Made by a program: the position numbers and the translations under genes. A DNA stretch of 64,000 bases from an uncultured Clostridia bacterium (GTDB taxonomy: Bacteria > Bacillota > Clostridia > Christensenellales > UBA1242), in the NCBI GenBank assembly GCA_934747775.1, contig CAKVHA010000001.1, positions 170,534-234,533 on the forward strand. Direction: 5' to 3'. Below the pieces are notes generated by a model. The model was not told the DNA's origin and did no database searches. It saw only the letters and a list, made by a program, of their open reading frames with translations. Below are positions 35,461-44,333 of this stretch, one piece after another. Positions within the stretch are counted from its first letter, which is position 1. Every line of letters begins with the position of its first letter.

Positions 35461-35486
35461 TGACAAAAAGGTATATGTTTTTGTCA
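35461..35486. repeat. Inverted repeat upstream of the 98-residue gene
   Basis: TGACAAAAA (35461-35469) and TTTTTGTCA (35478-35486) are perfect 9-base arms with an 8-base spacer, just before a promoter. The arms resemble those at 20877 and 34646. Confidence 0.4.
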
Positions 35487-35493
35487 GTAATGT

Positions 35494-35522
35494 TTGAAAA
35501 TGCTATGTTTTGTATTTATAAT
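35494..35522 (+). promoter_or_regulatory. Promoter of the 98-residue gene
   Basis: TTGAAA (35494-35499) and TATAAT (35517-35522) are 17 bases apart. The gene starts about 125 bases downstream. Confidence 0.55.
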
Positions 35523-35648
35523 GGCTTATATATTTTGATTGGTGTTTATGTTGTTTAATGTGTGTTTTAATTCACTAAAAACTCTTGGATATTTTAAATA
35601 ACACACTAATTATTTAATGGAATTTGAAAATTTTTAAAGGGTGGTAAA

Positions 35649-35945
35649 ATGGAAAATAATTTGGAGAAAATAAGAAGTAAATTTGATACTAGTCTTGTTT
35701 TGGCGGACAAACATTTGCGATTTTGTGTGGCGTATTTAACAGACGAAATTGTGGAGCGATTTAACTTAAAGGGGTGTATGCTGGCGTTTTCAAAACGAAT
35801 AGTAAAAATTACTTTTGTGGCTCGTTCTGCAAAAATGGCAAATAAAATGATGAAACAAAGGTTGTATAAAAACCTTATACAAAAAATTGAAAATGTAGCG
35901 GTTGTGATAAACAAAAAAGTAAAACTGTTTTTGCGTGTGAAATAA
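35649..35945 (+). CDS. Small basic protein of unknown function (98 residues)
   Basis: Not recognised. The protein is basic, with helical Lys/Arg-rich stretches (KRIVKITFVARSAKMANKMMKQR) in the second half. No membrane segment or signal is clear. AAAGGGTGG lies 5 bases before the ATG. It stands alone before the polysaccharide locus, with its own promoter. A nucleic-acid-binding role is possible from the charge, no more. Confidence 0.6.
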   Translation: MENNLEKIRSKFDTSLVLADKHLRFCVAYLTDEIVERFNLKGCMLAFSKRIVKITFVARSAKMANKMMKQRLYKNLIQKIENVAVVINKKVKLFLRVK

Positions 35946-36098
35946 TTTTTTAGCTCGTCCAATAAAACCTATTCTAATTTTGTTGTTTTATGTGAGTTTT
36001 TATATTATTATATATAATAACGTTTATTGCAATAATTAACATTATTTAATTATTCAAATTTTTTTACGCGATAAAAAAGAAAAGGTTTAAGGTTTTTT

Positions 36099-37220
36099 AT
36101 GGATTTCAATGGAAAAAAAGTTTTAATGATAACAACAACTGACAATATGATTTGGCAATTTTTAATTCCACACATTCAGTATTTGCAAGAGAAAGGTGCT
36201 GTGGTTAGTTGTGTTTGTGCAAAAACAGGATTTTGGTTTGATGAGTTAAAGGATAAGTTTGGTTTTGAAATGCACGAAATTAACTTTAAACGTAACCCAC
36301 TCCATTTTTCAAATGTTAAGTGTTTTAAAAAGTTAAAAGCTTTACAAAATGAAAAACACTTTGACTTGGTGTATTGTCAGCAACCAGTTGGTGGTTTGAT
36401 GGGTAGACTAATTGCTAAAAAATATAAAATACCTTGCATCTACACTGCACATGGGTTTCACTTTTTTAAAGGCTGCCCAATTCAAAACAAGCTTATCTAT
36501 AAAACTGTTGAAAAATGGCTTAGTAAATATACCGATGTTTTGGTAACCATTAACGATGAAGATTATAATGCCGCACTAAAAATGAAAGCCAAAAAGGTTT
36601 ATAAAATTAATGGGATAGGAGTGGATTTGTCTACATATAGAGTTAATGAAAACCTGAATAAAGTAGAATTTAGAAAAGAATTGGGGCTTAATGAAGATAA
36701 TTTTGTTGTTGTTTCAATAGGAGAACTTAACAAAAACAAAAACACATTAAGAGTGGTTGATGTTGTCGCAAAAATAGAGAATCCAAATATCAAATATGTG
36801 ATTTGTGGTCAAGGCGGGCTGGAAAAGAAATACAAAGAAAAAATTGAAAAATATGGATTGCAAGATAGGGTAAAAATGCTTGGTTTTAGAAAAGATATTC
36901 CAAACATTCTTCAGGTTTCTGATGTGTTTATAATGCCTTCCTATCGCGAAGGTCTGCCAAAATCTATGATGGAAGCAATGTGCTACGGGTTGCCTGTGGT
37001 GGCTTCAAATGTTAGAGGCTGTGCAGATTTGGTTGGTGCGGACGAAGGTGGAATTCTTTGTTCAACCGACAATAATGATATGCTAAAACAAGCGATTGAG
37101 AAATTGTATAACGATAAAGCGTTGTATTCGTCTTGTGCGACTAGAAATAAAAATTTTGTTAGGAACTATGATATTTCCGTTGTTTTAACCCAACTGGAAG
37201 AAATATATAATGAAATGTAA
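36099..37220 (+). CDS. Glycosyltransferase family 4 (EpsD-like), first gene of the polysaccharide locus
   Basis: Retaining GT-B glycosyltransferase. The N-terminal half has TAHGFHFFKG near 122, shared with EpsD/CapM-type enzymes. The C-terminal Glycos_transf_1 domain has VVSIGELNKNKN near 205 and the E-x7-E motif in REGLPKSMMEAMCYGLPVV near 285. It adds a sugar to a lipid-linked oligosaccharide at the inner membrane face. TTTAAGG precedes the ATG. A TATAAT at 36013 lies upstream, without a clear -35. The Wzz-like gene starts 34 bases after it. Arg codons are mostly AGA, unlike the core genes. Confidence 0.92.
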   Translation: MDFNGKKVLMITTTDNMIWQFLIPHIQYLQEKGAVVSCVCAKTGFWFDELKDKFGFEMHEINFKRNPLHFSNVKCFKKLKALQNEKHFDLVYCQQPVGGLMGRLIAKKYKIPCIYTAHGFHFFKGCPIQNKLIYKTVEKWLSKYTDVLVTINDEDYNAALKMKAKKVYKINGIGVDLSTYRVNENLNKVEFRKELGLNEDNFVVVSIGELNKNKNTLRVVDVVAKIENPNIKYVICGQGGLEKKYKEKIEKYGLQDRVKMLGFRKDIPNILQVSDVFIMPSYREGLPKSMMEAMCYGLPVVASNVRGCADLVGADEGGILCSTDNNDMLKQAIEKLYNDKALYSSCATRNKNFVRNYDISVVLTQLEEIYNEM

Positions 37221-37254
37221 TTAACATAAAGGAAAACTAGAGAGGAGTTTGTGT

Positions 37255-38412
37255 ATGGGATACGATTATAAATCAATATGTAAAAATGTTTTAAAAAAGA
37301 TATATGTCTGTTTTGCTGTGGCTTTTGTTGTTGCCTTAGCATCTTTGATTTTCTTGCCAAAAAATAAGGTTGCAGGTGTTTACACTGCACAAGTTTTTAT
37401 TGACCAAGATTTTCCTGAAAAGCATCCTGAAGCAGGTGTTGCATACTTAGATTCAGTTGAATCAAAAACAAAAGTCTTAATGAATAATTCCATTATTGTA
37501 TTACAATCAAAGAATTATTTGTTTAGTGTGTGTAAAGCGTGTGATATTAAAGTTAAACTAAACAAAATAAACAGTATGATAAAAATTATAAAGGAATCAG
37601 ATAATATTTTATCTATTGAAGTTTCGTTTGATGATTTGGAAATATCAGAAAAAGTTTGTAAAAAAATAACAGAAACAATGGCTGTTCAGTTGAATTCGGT
37701 TATAAGAAAAAATATAGATGAAACTACTGGAAACTTTAAGGAAGGGACTCCTAATAGCGATAAAATAATTGCATATACACTTAATGAATATTCTTCAACA
37801 GAAGAACCGCAGGATGTAAAGGTAAAAACTGTTCTTATTTATGGTTCACTTGCTTTTATATTGTCGGCATGTGTTCTATTCTTAATTGAAATGATTAAAA
37901 ACAAAGCTGAAAGTGTAGACTATTTGAGAAAGTGTTTTGATATTGCGGTAGATAGTGTGGATAGTTTTGATGATGGAGTAATCAAAATGTTGGCAGAATC
38001 CAAAAATGACCAGAAGGTAGTGTCTTTTTTTGCAAACAGAATAGATAATGAAAGTATCGCCAAATTAAACACAAAAAATCATAACATATTTAAAATAGTT
38101 ATCTCAGATACAAAGTTTAACATTGATGATGAAAATACAAAGTGTTTTTTAACTGAAGATATATTATTAAAAAGCGATGAGTTAACAACACTAATTGATA
38201 AAGAAAGAGGTCATTTTGAAAAAATTGTTTTAATATTGGATGATTGCTTTAGAAATAAAGCGTTGGAAGCTGTGTTGGATAGTTCAGAAAAGTCAGTTTT
38301 GTTGGTTAAAAAAGGTGATGATACAGTAAAAGATATTAAAACATTGATAACAAGAATCAATGATAAAAACTATTTAATAACAAACATTTGTTTATATTCA
38401 AAAGAAAACTAA
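37255..38412 (+). CDS. Wzz-like chain-length protein with degenerate kinase-like tail
   Basis: Polysaccharide co-polymerase. Two membrane helices bracket the protein's first half: about residues 17-38 and 205-227. The extracytoplasmic part between them has the usual Wzz character. The last 160 residues form a cytosolic domain resembling a BY-kinase (CpsD-like): EKIVLILDD looks like a Walker B, and SVLLVKKGDDTVKDI a later conserved strand. No Walker A (GxxGxGKT/S) is visible, so it is likely not an active kinase. GAGGAG lies 7 bases before the ATG at 37255; the TTG at 37249 is less likely. Confidence 0.75.
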   Translation: MGYDYKSICKNVLKKIYVCFAVAFVVALASLIFLPKNKVAGVYTAQVFIDQDFPEKHPEAGVAYLDSVESKTKVLMNNSIIVLQSKNYLFSVCKACDIKVKLNKINSMIKIIKESDNILSIEVSFDDLEISEKVCKKITETMAVQLNSVIRKNIDETTGNFKEGTPNSDKIIAYTLNEYSSTEEPQDVKVKTVLIYGSLAFILSACVLFLIEMIKNKAESVDYLRKCFDIAVDSVDSFDDGVIKMLAESKNDQKVVSFFANRIDNESIAKLNTKNHNIFKIVISDTKFNIDDENTKCFLTEDILLKSDELTTLIDKERGHFEKIVLILDDCFRNKALEAVLDSSEKSVLLVKKGDDTVKDIKTLITRINDKNYLITNICLYSKEN

Positions 38413-38422
38413 GGATTTGCTT

Positions 38423-39718
38423 ATGTTAGTTTATATATTATTACTTCTTGTATTTGGTGTTTCTGGATTGCTTATAAATGGGGTTTCATTAAAAGGCAAT
38501 ACAGCCGTGAAAACTTGTTGTCAAATTAGAACTGATGACAATAAAACGGCTAAAAAAATGATATGCATTTTATCAGCACTAGTTTTGATAATTATTGCGT
38601 CATGCAGAGCAAATAGTGTTGGCTACGACACTATAAATTACGAAGATTATTTTAAATTTAAACAAATATATCCAAACAATAAAAGTTTTGAGCCTATTTA
38701 TGAATTTATTAATTATATCGTTGTTAGGTTAAACTTGCCATTTAATTTTGTATTATTAATATGCTCTAGCATTACCATTATTTCATTCGCTGTAGTGATA
38801 TACAAGTATTCCACAAATGTTTCATTTTCATGGTTTTTGTTTGTTGCAATAGGTTTTTTTGGAAATACTTTTAATGCTGTTAGACAGTATTTGGCTGCGG
38901 CTGTGTTTCTTTTTTCATTAAAATATATTTTAAATGGAAAATTTATTCCTTATCTTGTCTGTTGTGTGGTTGCGTTCTATTTTCATAGTTCTGCTATAAT
39001 ATTATTCCCAATGTATTTTATAAGATACTTTAAATTGAATAAAAAAACAATTGGCGTTAGTTTGTGTTTAACGGTTTTACTGGGTGTGTTTTTGGAACCA
39101 ATTATAAAATTGGTGAGTTTATTTACTAATACAAGCTATTATGAGAGATATTTTGTTACAAAGATTTTATGGGAGCCAATAAAACTTTATTATGTTTTGT
39201 ATTCGATAGGAATGGTTCTTGTTTTTATAATGTTTTATGTAATGAGAAACAAAAATAAGACTGCATCAAACGAGCAAAACAAAATTTTTGATATATTTTT
39301 AATTTTGTTTTATATTTGTGTTTGTATAAGAACTCTTGGTACTTTTAGTCATTTGTTTTCCCTTGTTAATAGGTTTAATATATATTTTTTCTTTTCAATA
39401 ATCTTTATCATACCTTATATTGTTAATGATATTAAGGTTGAAGCGAGAGATGTTGTGATGGGAATTATTCTTGTTTTGGCTTCAGTTTATAATTTAGTAT
39501 CTGCACTTGTAAGAAAAACGAATGGTGTATATCCATATAAATTTGTTTGGAATAATACATATCTTGACATTGTTTGTTTGGGTATTATATGCGTACTATG
39601 TGCGATGCTGTTAGTCCAATCTTTCAGATTAAATGAATATTATGAGGTAAATAGAAATGTGTTCAAAAATATTAATTATAAGGTCAACATCAATAATAAA
39701 AGACTCTCGAACCATTAA
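38423..39718 (+). CDS. O-antigen/capsule polymerase, EpsG/Wzy type
   Basis: Integral membrane protein with about ten hydrophobic segments across 431 residues. SVGYDTINYEDYF near 70 is the EpsG-family mark, followed by the FEPIYEFINYIV segment. It should polymerise repeat units outside the membrane, together with the Wzz-like protein and Wzx. AAGGA lies 7 bases before the ATG at 38423. The next glycosyltransferase gene starts inside its last 62 bases. Confidence 0.88.
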   Translation: MLVYILLLLVFGVSGLLINGVSLKGNTAVKTCCQIRTDDNKTAKKMICILSALVLIIIASCRANSVGYDTINYEDYFKFKQIYPNNKSFEPIYEFINYIVVRLNLPFNFVLLICSSITIISFAVVIYKYSTNVSFSWFLFVAIGFFGNTFNAVRQYLAAAVFLFSLKYILNGKFIPYLVCCVVAFYFHSSAIILFPMYFIRYFKLNKKTIGVSLCLTVLLGVFLEPIIKLVSLFTNTSYYERYFVTKILWEPIKLYYVLYSIGMVLVFIMFYVMRNKNKTASNEQNKIFDIFLILFYICVCIRTLGTFSHLFSLVNRFNIYFFFSIIFIIPYIVNDIKVEARDVVMGIILVLASVYNLVSALVRKTNGVYPYKFVWNNTYLDIVCLGIICVLCAMLLVQSFRLNEYYEVNRNVFKNINYKVNINNKRLSNH

Positions 39719-40787
39719 ATATATAAATGAATTTTTAGACCTAGGATATCAAGTTGAAGTTTTGGGTTGGGATAGAAAAAATGAATATGATCCATTGTAC
39801 AAGTATTGCTATAATGGTAAAGAAGCCAACATCTATTATTTTAAAGAAGAGGCACCGTATGGCGTAGGGATAAAAAACATTCCTAAGTTTATAAAATTCA
39901 AAAACTGGCTAAAAAAACAGATAAAGGCAAGGGATGATAATTATATTATACATGCTTGTGATTATGATGTTGCTTCTACGGCAATTAAATACAAGAAAAA
40001 CAAAAAGTTCGTTTATGATATTTTCGATTATTTTGCAGAGTCGCGCAAACTGCCAAACATCTTAAAGTCATATTTTAAAAGAAAAGAAAACGCTATTATA
40101 AATAAGGCAGATGCTGTTGTGATTTGTACAGAACAAAGGAAGCAACAAATAGCTGCTGCAAAACCCAAAAAGATATATATTATACATAATACACCAAACA
40201 TTTCTTTGGAACGCTTTGAGTTTAACTTAAAGTCAAACGAGAAAGGAAAAATAAAAGTAGCTTATGTTGGTGTTTTGGGTGAATCAAGATTGCTAAAGGA
40301 GTTGCTGGGAGAAATAAAAAACTACCCTCAAGTAGAGTTGCACATTGGGGGTGTGGGGTTATACGAAGAAGATGTTAAAAAAGCGGAAAAGGAATTGACC
40401 AATGTTTTCTATTATGGATCAATGCCTTATGAAGATGTATTAAAGCTAGAAAGCAAATGTGATATTCTTTTTGCTACCTATGATCCCAGAATACCTAACC
40501 ACAGATATTCGGCGCCTAATAAGTTCTATGAAGCTGCAGCTCTTTCAAAACCAATAATTGTTTGTAAAAATACAGGTGTTGATGAGGCTGTTGAAAAATA
40601 TAAGATGGGGATGGCGATCAATTATGACGCGAAAATGTTCTTTGATACAATCGTTAAGATTGGAAATGATAAAAACGCTATGATAAAGTATGGTGAAAAT
40701 GGAAAAGATGCGTATGATAAGTATTTCTCTTGGCAAAAGATGAAAGAAGAAATAAAAAAACTCTTGAAATACATAGAGGAATTATGA
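39657..40787 (+). CDS. Glycosyltransferase family 4
   Basis: GT-B enzyme of 376 residues. The N-terminal part has LGYQVEVLGWDRK near 28, and the C-terminal half has VAYVGVLGESRLLKEL near 202 and NKFYEAAALSKPIIV near 285, the acidic motif of GT4. GAGG lies 10 bases before the ATG. The start overlaps wzy by 62 bases, and its TGA stop overlaps the next ATG (ATGA), a sign of tight coupling. Confidence 0.88.
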   Translation: MCSKILIIRSTSIIKDSRTIKYINEFLDLGYQVEVLGWDRKNEYDPLYKYCYNGKEANIYYFKEEAPYGVGIKNIPKFIKFKNWLKKQIKARDDNYIIHACDYDVASTAIKYKKNKKFVYDIFDYFAESRKLPNILKSYFKRKENAIINKADAVVICTEQRKQQIAAAKPKKIYIIHNTPNISLERFEFNLKSNEKGKIKVAYVGVLGESRLLKELLGEIKNYPQVELHIGGVGLYEEDVKKAEKELTNVFYYGSMPYEDVLKLESKCDILFATYDPRIPNHRYSAPNKFYEAAALSKPIIVCKNTGVDEAVEKYKMGMAINYDAKMFFDTIVKIGNDKNAMIKYGENGKDAYDKYFSWQKMKEEIKKLLKYIEEL

Positions 40788-41965
40788 AAAGAATTTTGAT
40801 AAGTATTAGGGATTTAAATATAGGTGGTGTCCAAAAGAGTCTGGTTGAATTGTTGAAAGCGTTTAATCAAGAAATAGACTCAGAAAAAATTCAAATAGAT
40901 TTATTATGCTTAAATTCTAATGGAATATTAAAAAATGAGATTAATCCAAAAGTGAAAATAATTGTTCCAAATAAGAAATTTAGAATTTTTGGACTTAGTA
41001 ATGCAGAAACAAAGAAAAAACAGTTTACATTTATTAAAAGATCGTTTTGGGCGTTGTGGTCAAAGATGTTTTCTAATAAACTGCCATTAAGACTTGCATT
41101 AAAGAATCAAAGCAATCTTGGAGATTATGATATTGCAATTTCCTATGCGACAACAATCGATGGTCATTCTATGTATGCGGGTTGGTCTGAATTGATTTTA
41201 GAAAAGTGTAATGCAAAGAAAAAAATAGTGTATATACACAATGACTATATTAATAGTGCCCTTAACAATACAAATACATACAAGCTATTAAAGCAATTTG
41301 ATAAAATATGGTTTGTTTCTAAAAGTTGTGAAAAAAGTTTTTTGGAAAGCTTTAAGGAATTTGAGGGGAAAACAGATTACATATATAACTTTATAGATAT
41401 TGATAGAGTCAAAAAGCTTGCTAATGAAGAGTGTGATTTTAAAAAGAATACAGAGTGTTTGAATTTTGTTTCAGTTTCGAGGCTTAGCCCAGAAAAGGGT
41501 CATGTAAGAACTTTAAACGCTTTGAAAAAACTGAAAGACGATGGTTTTAATTTTGTGTGGCACATTATTGGTGATGGACCAGAAAAACAAGCAATTGAAT
41601 TAAAAATAAATGAATTAAATTTGCAAACTAACATTATTATGTATGGTGCCAAAGCAAACCCATACCCATATATGAAACATGCTAATTTTTTAATGTTAAA
41701 TTCATTAAATGAATCGTTCGGAATAGTTTTGATAGAAAATATGTTGTTAGGAAAAACTGTTTTTTCAACAAATACTATTGCGGCTGATGAGATTATTAAA
41801 GATAACGGCATTGTGTGTGAAAATAGCGAACAAGGGATTTACAAAGAATTAAAAAAAATAATGGAAAAGCCAGCTATAATTAAGGAGTTTGAAAAAAAAC
41901 TTAAGAGTTATAGTTATGATAACAAAGAGATAAAAAATAAATTGGAGAGATTAATAAATGAGTAA
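40784..41965 (+). CDS. Glycosyltransferase family 4
   Basis: GT-B enzyme. GGVQKSLVELL near residue 13 is the usual N-terminal phosphate-binding loop. VSVSRLSPEKGHVRTLNAL near 228 opens the second domain, and NESFGIVLIENMLLGK near 308 is the E-x7-E motif. GAGGA precedes the ATG at 40784, which overlaps the preceding stop by four bases; the open frame runs further upstream without a ribosome site. The end overlaps wecB by eight bases. Confidence 0.9.
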   Translation: MKRILISIRDLNIGGVQKSLVELLKAFNQEIDSEKIQIDLLCLNSNGILKNEINPKVKIIVPNKKFRIFGLSNAETKKKQFTFIKRSFWALWSKMFSNKLPLRLALKNQSNLGDYDIAISYATTIDGHSMYAGWSELILEKCNAKKKIVYIHNDYINSALNNTNTYKLLKQFDKIWFVSKSCEKSFLESFKEFEGKTDYIYNFIDIDRVKKLANEECDFKKNTECLNFVSVSRLSPEKGHVRTLNALKKLKDDGFNFVWHIIGDGPEKQAIELKINELNLQTNIIMYGAKANPYPYMKHANFLMLNSLNESFGIVLIENMLLGKTVFSTNTIAADEIIKDNGIVCENSEQGIYKELKKIMEKPAIIKEFEKKLKSYSYDNKEIKNKLERLINE

Positions 41966-43070
41966 AAAAGTAATGTTGGTATTTGGAACGAGACCGGAAG
42001 CGATTAAGATGTGTCCTTTGGTTAAAGAATTAAAAACAAGAAACAACCTTCAAACTGTTGTTTGTGTAACTGGTCAGCATAGGGAAATGTTGCACCAAGT
42101 TTTAAGTGTTTTTGATGTTAAACCTGATTATGATTTAGATATTATGAAGGAAAAACAAAGTTTGTTTGATGTTACCATAAATATTTTGGAAAGAATTAAA
42201 GCGGTTTTGGAAAAAGAAAAGCCTGATGTTGTTTTAGTTCATGGTGATACATCCACAACATTTGTTACTGCTTTGGCTTGTTTCTATTTGCATATCCCTA
42301 TTGGGCATGTTGAGGCTGGATTACGTACATATAATTTGGAATCGCCTTGGCCTGAGGAGTTTAATAGACAGGCTGTTAGTATTGTTTCAAAATTTAATTT
42401 TTGTCCAACAGAACTATCAAAACAAAACTTGCTAAACGAAGGCAAGGATCCAAAAACAATTTTTATAACGGGAAACACCGCCATTGATGCTTTAAAAACA
42501 ACTGTTCGTGAAAATTATTATAACGAAAATTTGGAGTGGGCAAAAGGATCACGCCTTATTATGCTTACTGCACATCGTAGAGAAAATTTAGGCGAACCAA
42601 TGGAAAATATGTTTAGAGCAATTAGAAGGATTGTTGACGAACATAGCGATGTTAAAGTGATTTATCCTATTCATATGAATCCGCTCGTAAGAGAGATTGC
42701 TAATAAAATTTTGGGTAACGATGATCGCATTAGAATAATTGAACCACTTGAAGTGGTGGATTTTCATAATTTTCTTTCACGTAGTTATTTAATTCTTACT
42801 GATAGTGGTGGAATTCAAGAAGAGGCTCCATCACTAGGAAAGCCAGTGCTTGTTATGCGTGATACCACTGAAAGACCAGAAGGTATTAAAGCGGGAACAT
42901 TGAAATTGGTTGGAACAAATGAAAGTGTGATTTATGAGAATTTTAAGCTGTTGTTGGAAAACAAAAAAGAATATGACAAAATGAGCAAGGCGCAAAATCC
43001 TTATGGTGACGGAACTGCAAGCAAACAAATTGCCGATATATTAGAAAAGAGTCTTTTAATTAATGAATAA
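41958..43070 (+). CDS. wecB: UDP-N-acetylglucosamine 2-epimerase
   Basis: Converts UDP-GlcNAc to UDP-ManNAc, a precursor for the surface polysaccharide. FGTRPEAIKMCPLV near the start, GQHREML near 41, HVEAGLRTYNLESPWPEEFNR near 115 and TDSGGIQEEAPSLGKPVL near 281 are all family marks. The 370-residue length is normal. It overlaps the genes on both sides by eight bases. No ManNAc dehydrogenase (wecC) is in the window, so ManNAc itself may be used. Confidence 0.96.
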   Translation: MSKKVMLVFGTRPEAIKMCPLVKELKTRNNLQTVVCVTGQHREMLHQVLSVFDVKPDYDLDIMKEKQSLFDVTINILERIKAVLEKEKPDVVLVHGDTSTTFVTALACFYLHIPIGHVEAGLRTYNLESPWPEEFNRQAVSIVSKFNFCPTELSKQNLLNEGKDPKTIFITGNTAIDALKTTVRENYYNENLEWAKGSRLIMLTAHRRENLGEPMENMFRAIRRIVDEHSDVKVIYPIHMNPLVREIANKILGNDDRIRIIEPLEVVDFHNFLSRSYLILTDSGGIQEEAPSLGKPVLVMRDTTERPEGIKAGTLKLVGTNESVIYENFKLLLENKKEYDKMSKAQNPYGDGTASKQIADILEKSLLINE

Positions 43071-44127
43071 TGAAGTAGAACAGAAAGAACAATCGACAAC
43101 AAAGCAATATGAACTTAGTGTGATTAGACTAATTAGTATCTGCTTTATAGTGGCGTGTCATATTTTACAGTACTATAACAACAAATGGGCATTTATTTTA
43201 AATATAGGTGTACAGTTTTTCTTAATTTTGTCAGGTTTTTTGTATGGCTTAAAATATGAAAAATGCGATGGAAAAAAATTTTTAAAAAACTTATGGAAAT
43301 TAGTTTTTGATTATTTTATAGTAGTAACATTGGTGTTGTTGTTAAACAAAATAGCACGAGGCAATAATTTTAATGCACAACAAATAATTAAGTTTTATTT
43401 TGCCTTTTTTAGAATACCAGGATGCGAGCATTTTTGGTATATTAGTTTAATAATTTTTTGTTATTTATTAACGCCAATATTGGCCGCAATCGTAGATTCC
43501 TGTTCAAGAATTAAACCTGCTGGGGGGGTAATTCTTAAAGTTGTCATTTGTTTTATAATCTCATTAGTTATTAAATTTTATTTTAGCAGTTTTGATGTTG
43601 CATGGAGTATGTGTTTTATTGTACCGTTTTTGTTTGCAAAGGATTTTACAGAAAACAAAAAAATTCGTTATGTGTTCATAGTACTTACTATAATTGGTTC
43701 CTTAGTTGGTCACTACATTAAATTTTATAAGCGTGATATACTTTTAAATCTGATAAAAAAATTCCCGTTTTATTTCTTTAATGTTCAAGACTTGGAATAT
43801 TTTATTAGAGATATCAACGCTCTTCTTAGTTTTATGATACTTTTTATTGTTATTAAGTTTTGCTTACAAGGTCTTTTGAAACTAAAAGTTGTAAGAACTA
43901 TTCTGAATTTTTCAGATAAATATTCATACGATGTTTATCTTACACACCAGATATTTATATTGGGACCATTATCTATATTAACCGCGTTAAACAAAGTGAG
44001 TATTGGTTTTAAAATAATTATAACATTGCTTGTTGTGGCAGGTTTTACGGTTTTTGTTTGTGTGCTTAAAAATATGATTATAAAATTAATAAACTCAATA
44101 AAGGAGAAATTTCAGAATGATACCTAA
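43063..44127 (+). CDS. Acyltransferase 3 family membrane protein
   Basis: Integral membrane protein of 354 residues with about ten hydrophobic segments. The N-terminal ISICFIVACHILQYY holds the conserved His of the OafA/acyltransferase 3 family, and LSGFLYGLKYEK follows. The pattern near 115 (PGCEHFWYISLIIFCYLLTPIL) is also typical. It probably O-acetylates the polysaccharide. It overlaps wecB by eight bases. A GT32-like remnant starts inside its last codons. Confidence 0.88.
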   Translation: MNNEVEQKEQSTTKQYELSVIRLISICFIVACHILQYYNNKWAFILNIGVQFFLILSGFLYGLKYEKCDGKKFLKNLWKLVFDYFIVVTLVLLLNKIARGNNFNAQQIIKFYFAFFRIPGCEHFWYISLIIFCYLLTPILAAIVDSCSRIKPAGGVILKVVICFIISLVIKFYFSSFDVAWSMCFIVPFLFAKDFTENKKIRYVFIVLTIIGSLVGHYIKFYKRDILLNLIKKFPFYFFNVQDLEYFIRDINALLSFMILFIVIKFCLQGLLKLKVVRTILNFSDKYSYDVYLTHQIFILGPLSILTALNKVSIGFKIIITLLVVAGFTVFVCVLKNMIIKLINSIKEKFQNDT

Positions 44128-44244
44128 AATAATTCATTATGTATGGGTTGGAGGAAAACTCTTGACACCGCTTGCTGAAAAGTGTATTGAAAGTTGGAAA
44201 AAAATTGCCCTGATTACGAAATAAAACGATGGGATGTCTCATAA
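44117..44244 (+). pseudogene. Remnant of a GT32/OCH1-like glycosyltransferase
   Basis: The start MIPKIIHYVWVGGK is the typical beginning of this family. The frame then shifts near 44200: one frame reads ESWKK and soon stops, while the next frame continues CPDYEIKRWDVS before its own stop, as in intact relatives. Only about 40 codons remain of some 230 or more. The start still overlaps the acyltransferase end, so the intact gene was once part of the operon. The missing part was probably lost by deletion before the next gene. Confidence 0.8.
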
Positions 44245-44333
44245 TGTGCAGATAATTTTTAGGTTTTTAAAAAAAGTTTGAAGATTAACTATAATTGCTT
44301 AGATGTGAATAATTATTAAAAGGAAGGAGTTAT

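Noticed and set aside
35606..35962. 118-codon minus-strand frame over the 98-residue gene
   Set aside because: The plus-strand gene has a good ribosome site and promoter; the minus frame has neither.
44278..44296. Promoter before the two-domain glycosyltransferase
   Set aside because: A TATAAT is present near 44291, but no -35 lies at a workable distance, and read-through from the operon is enough to explain expression.
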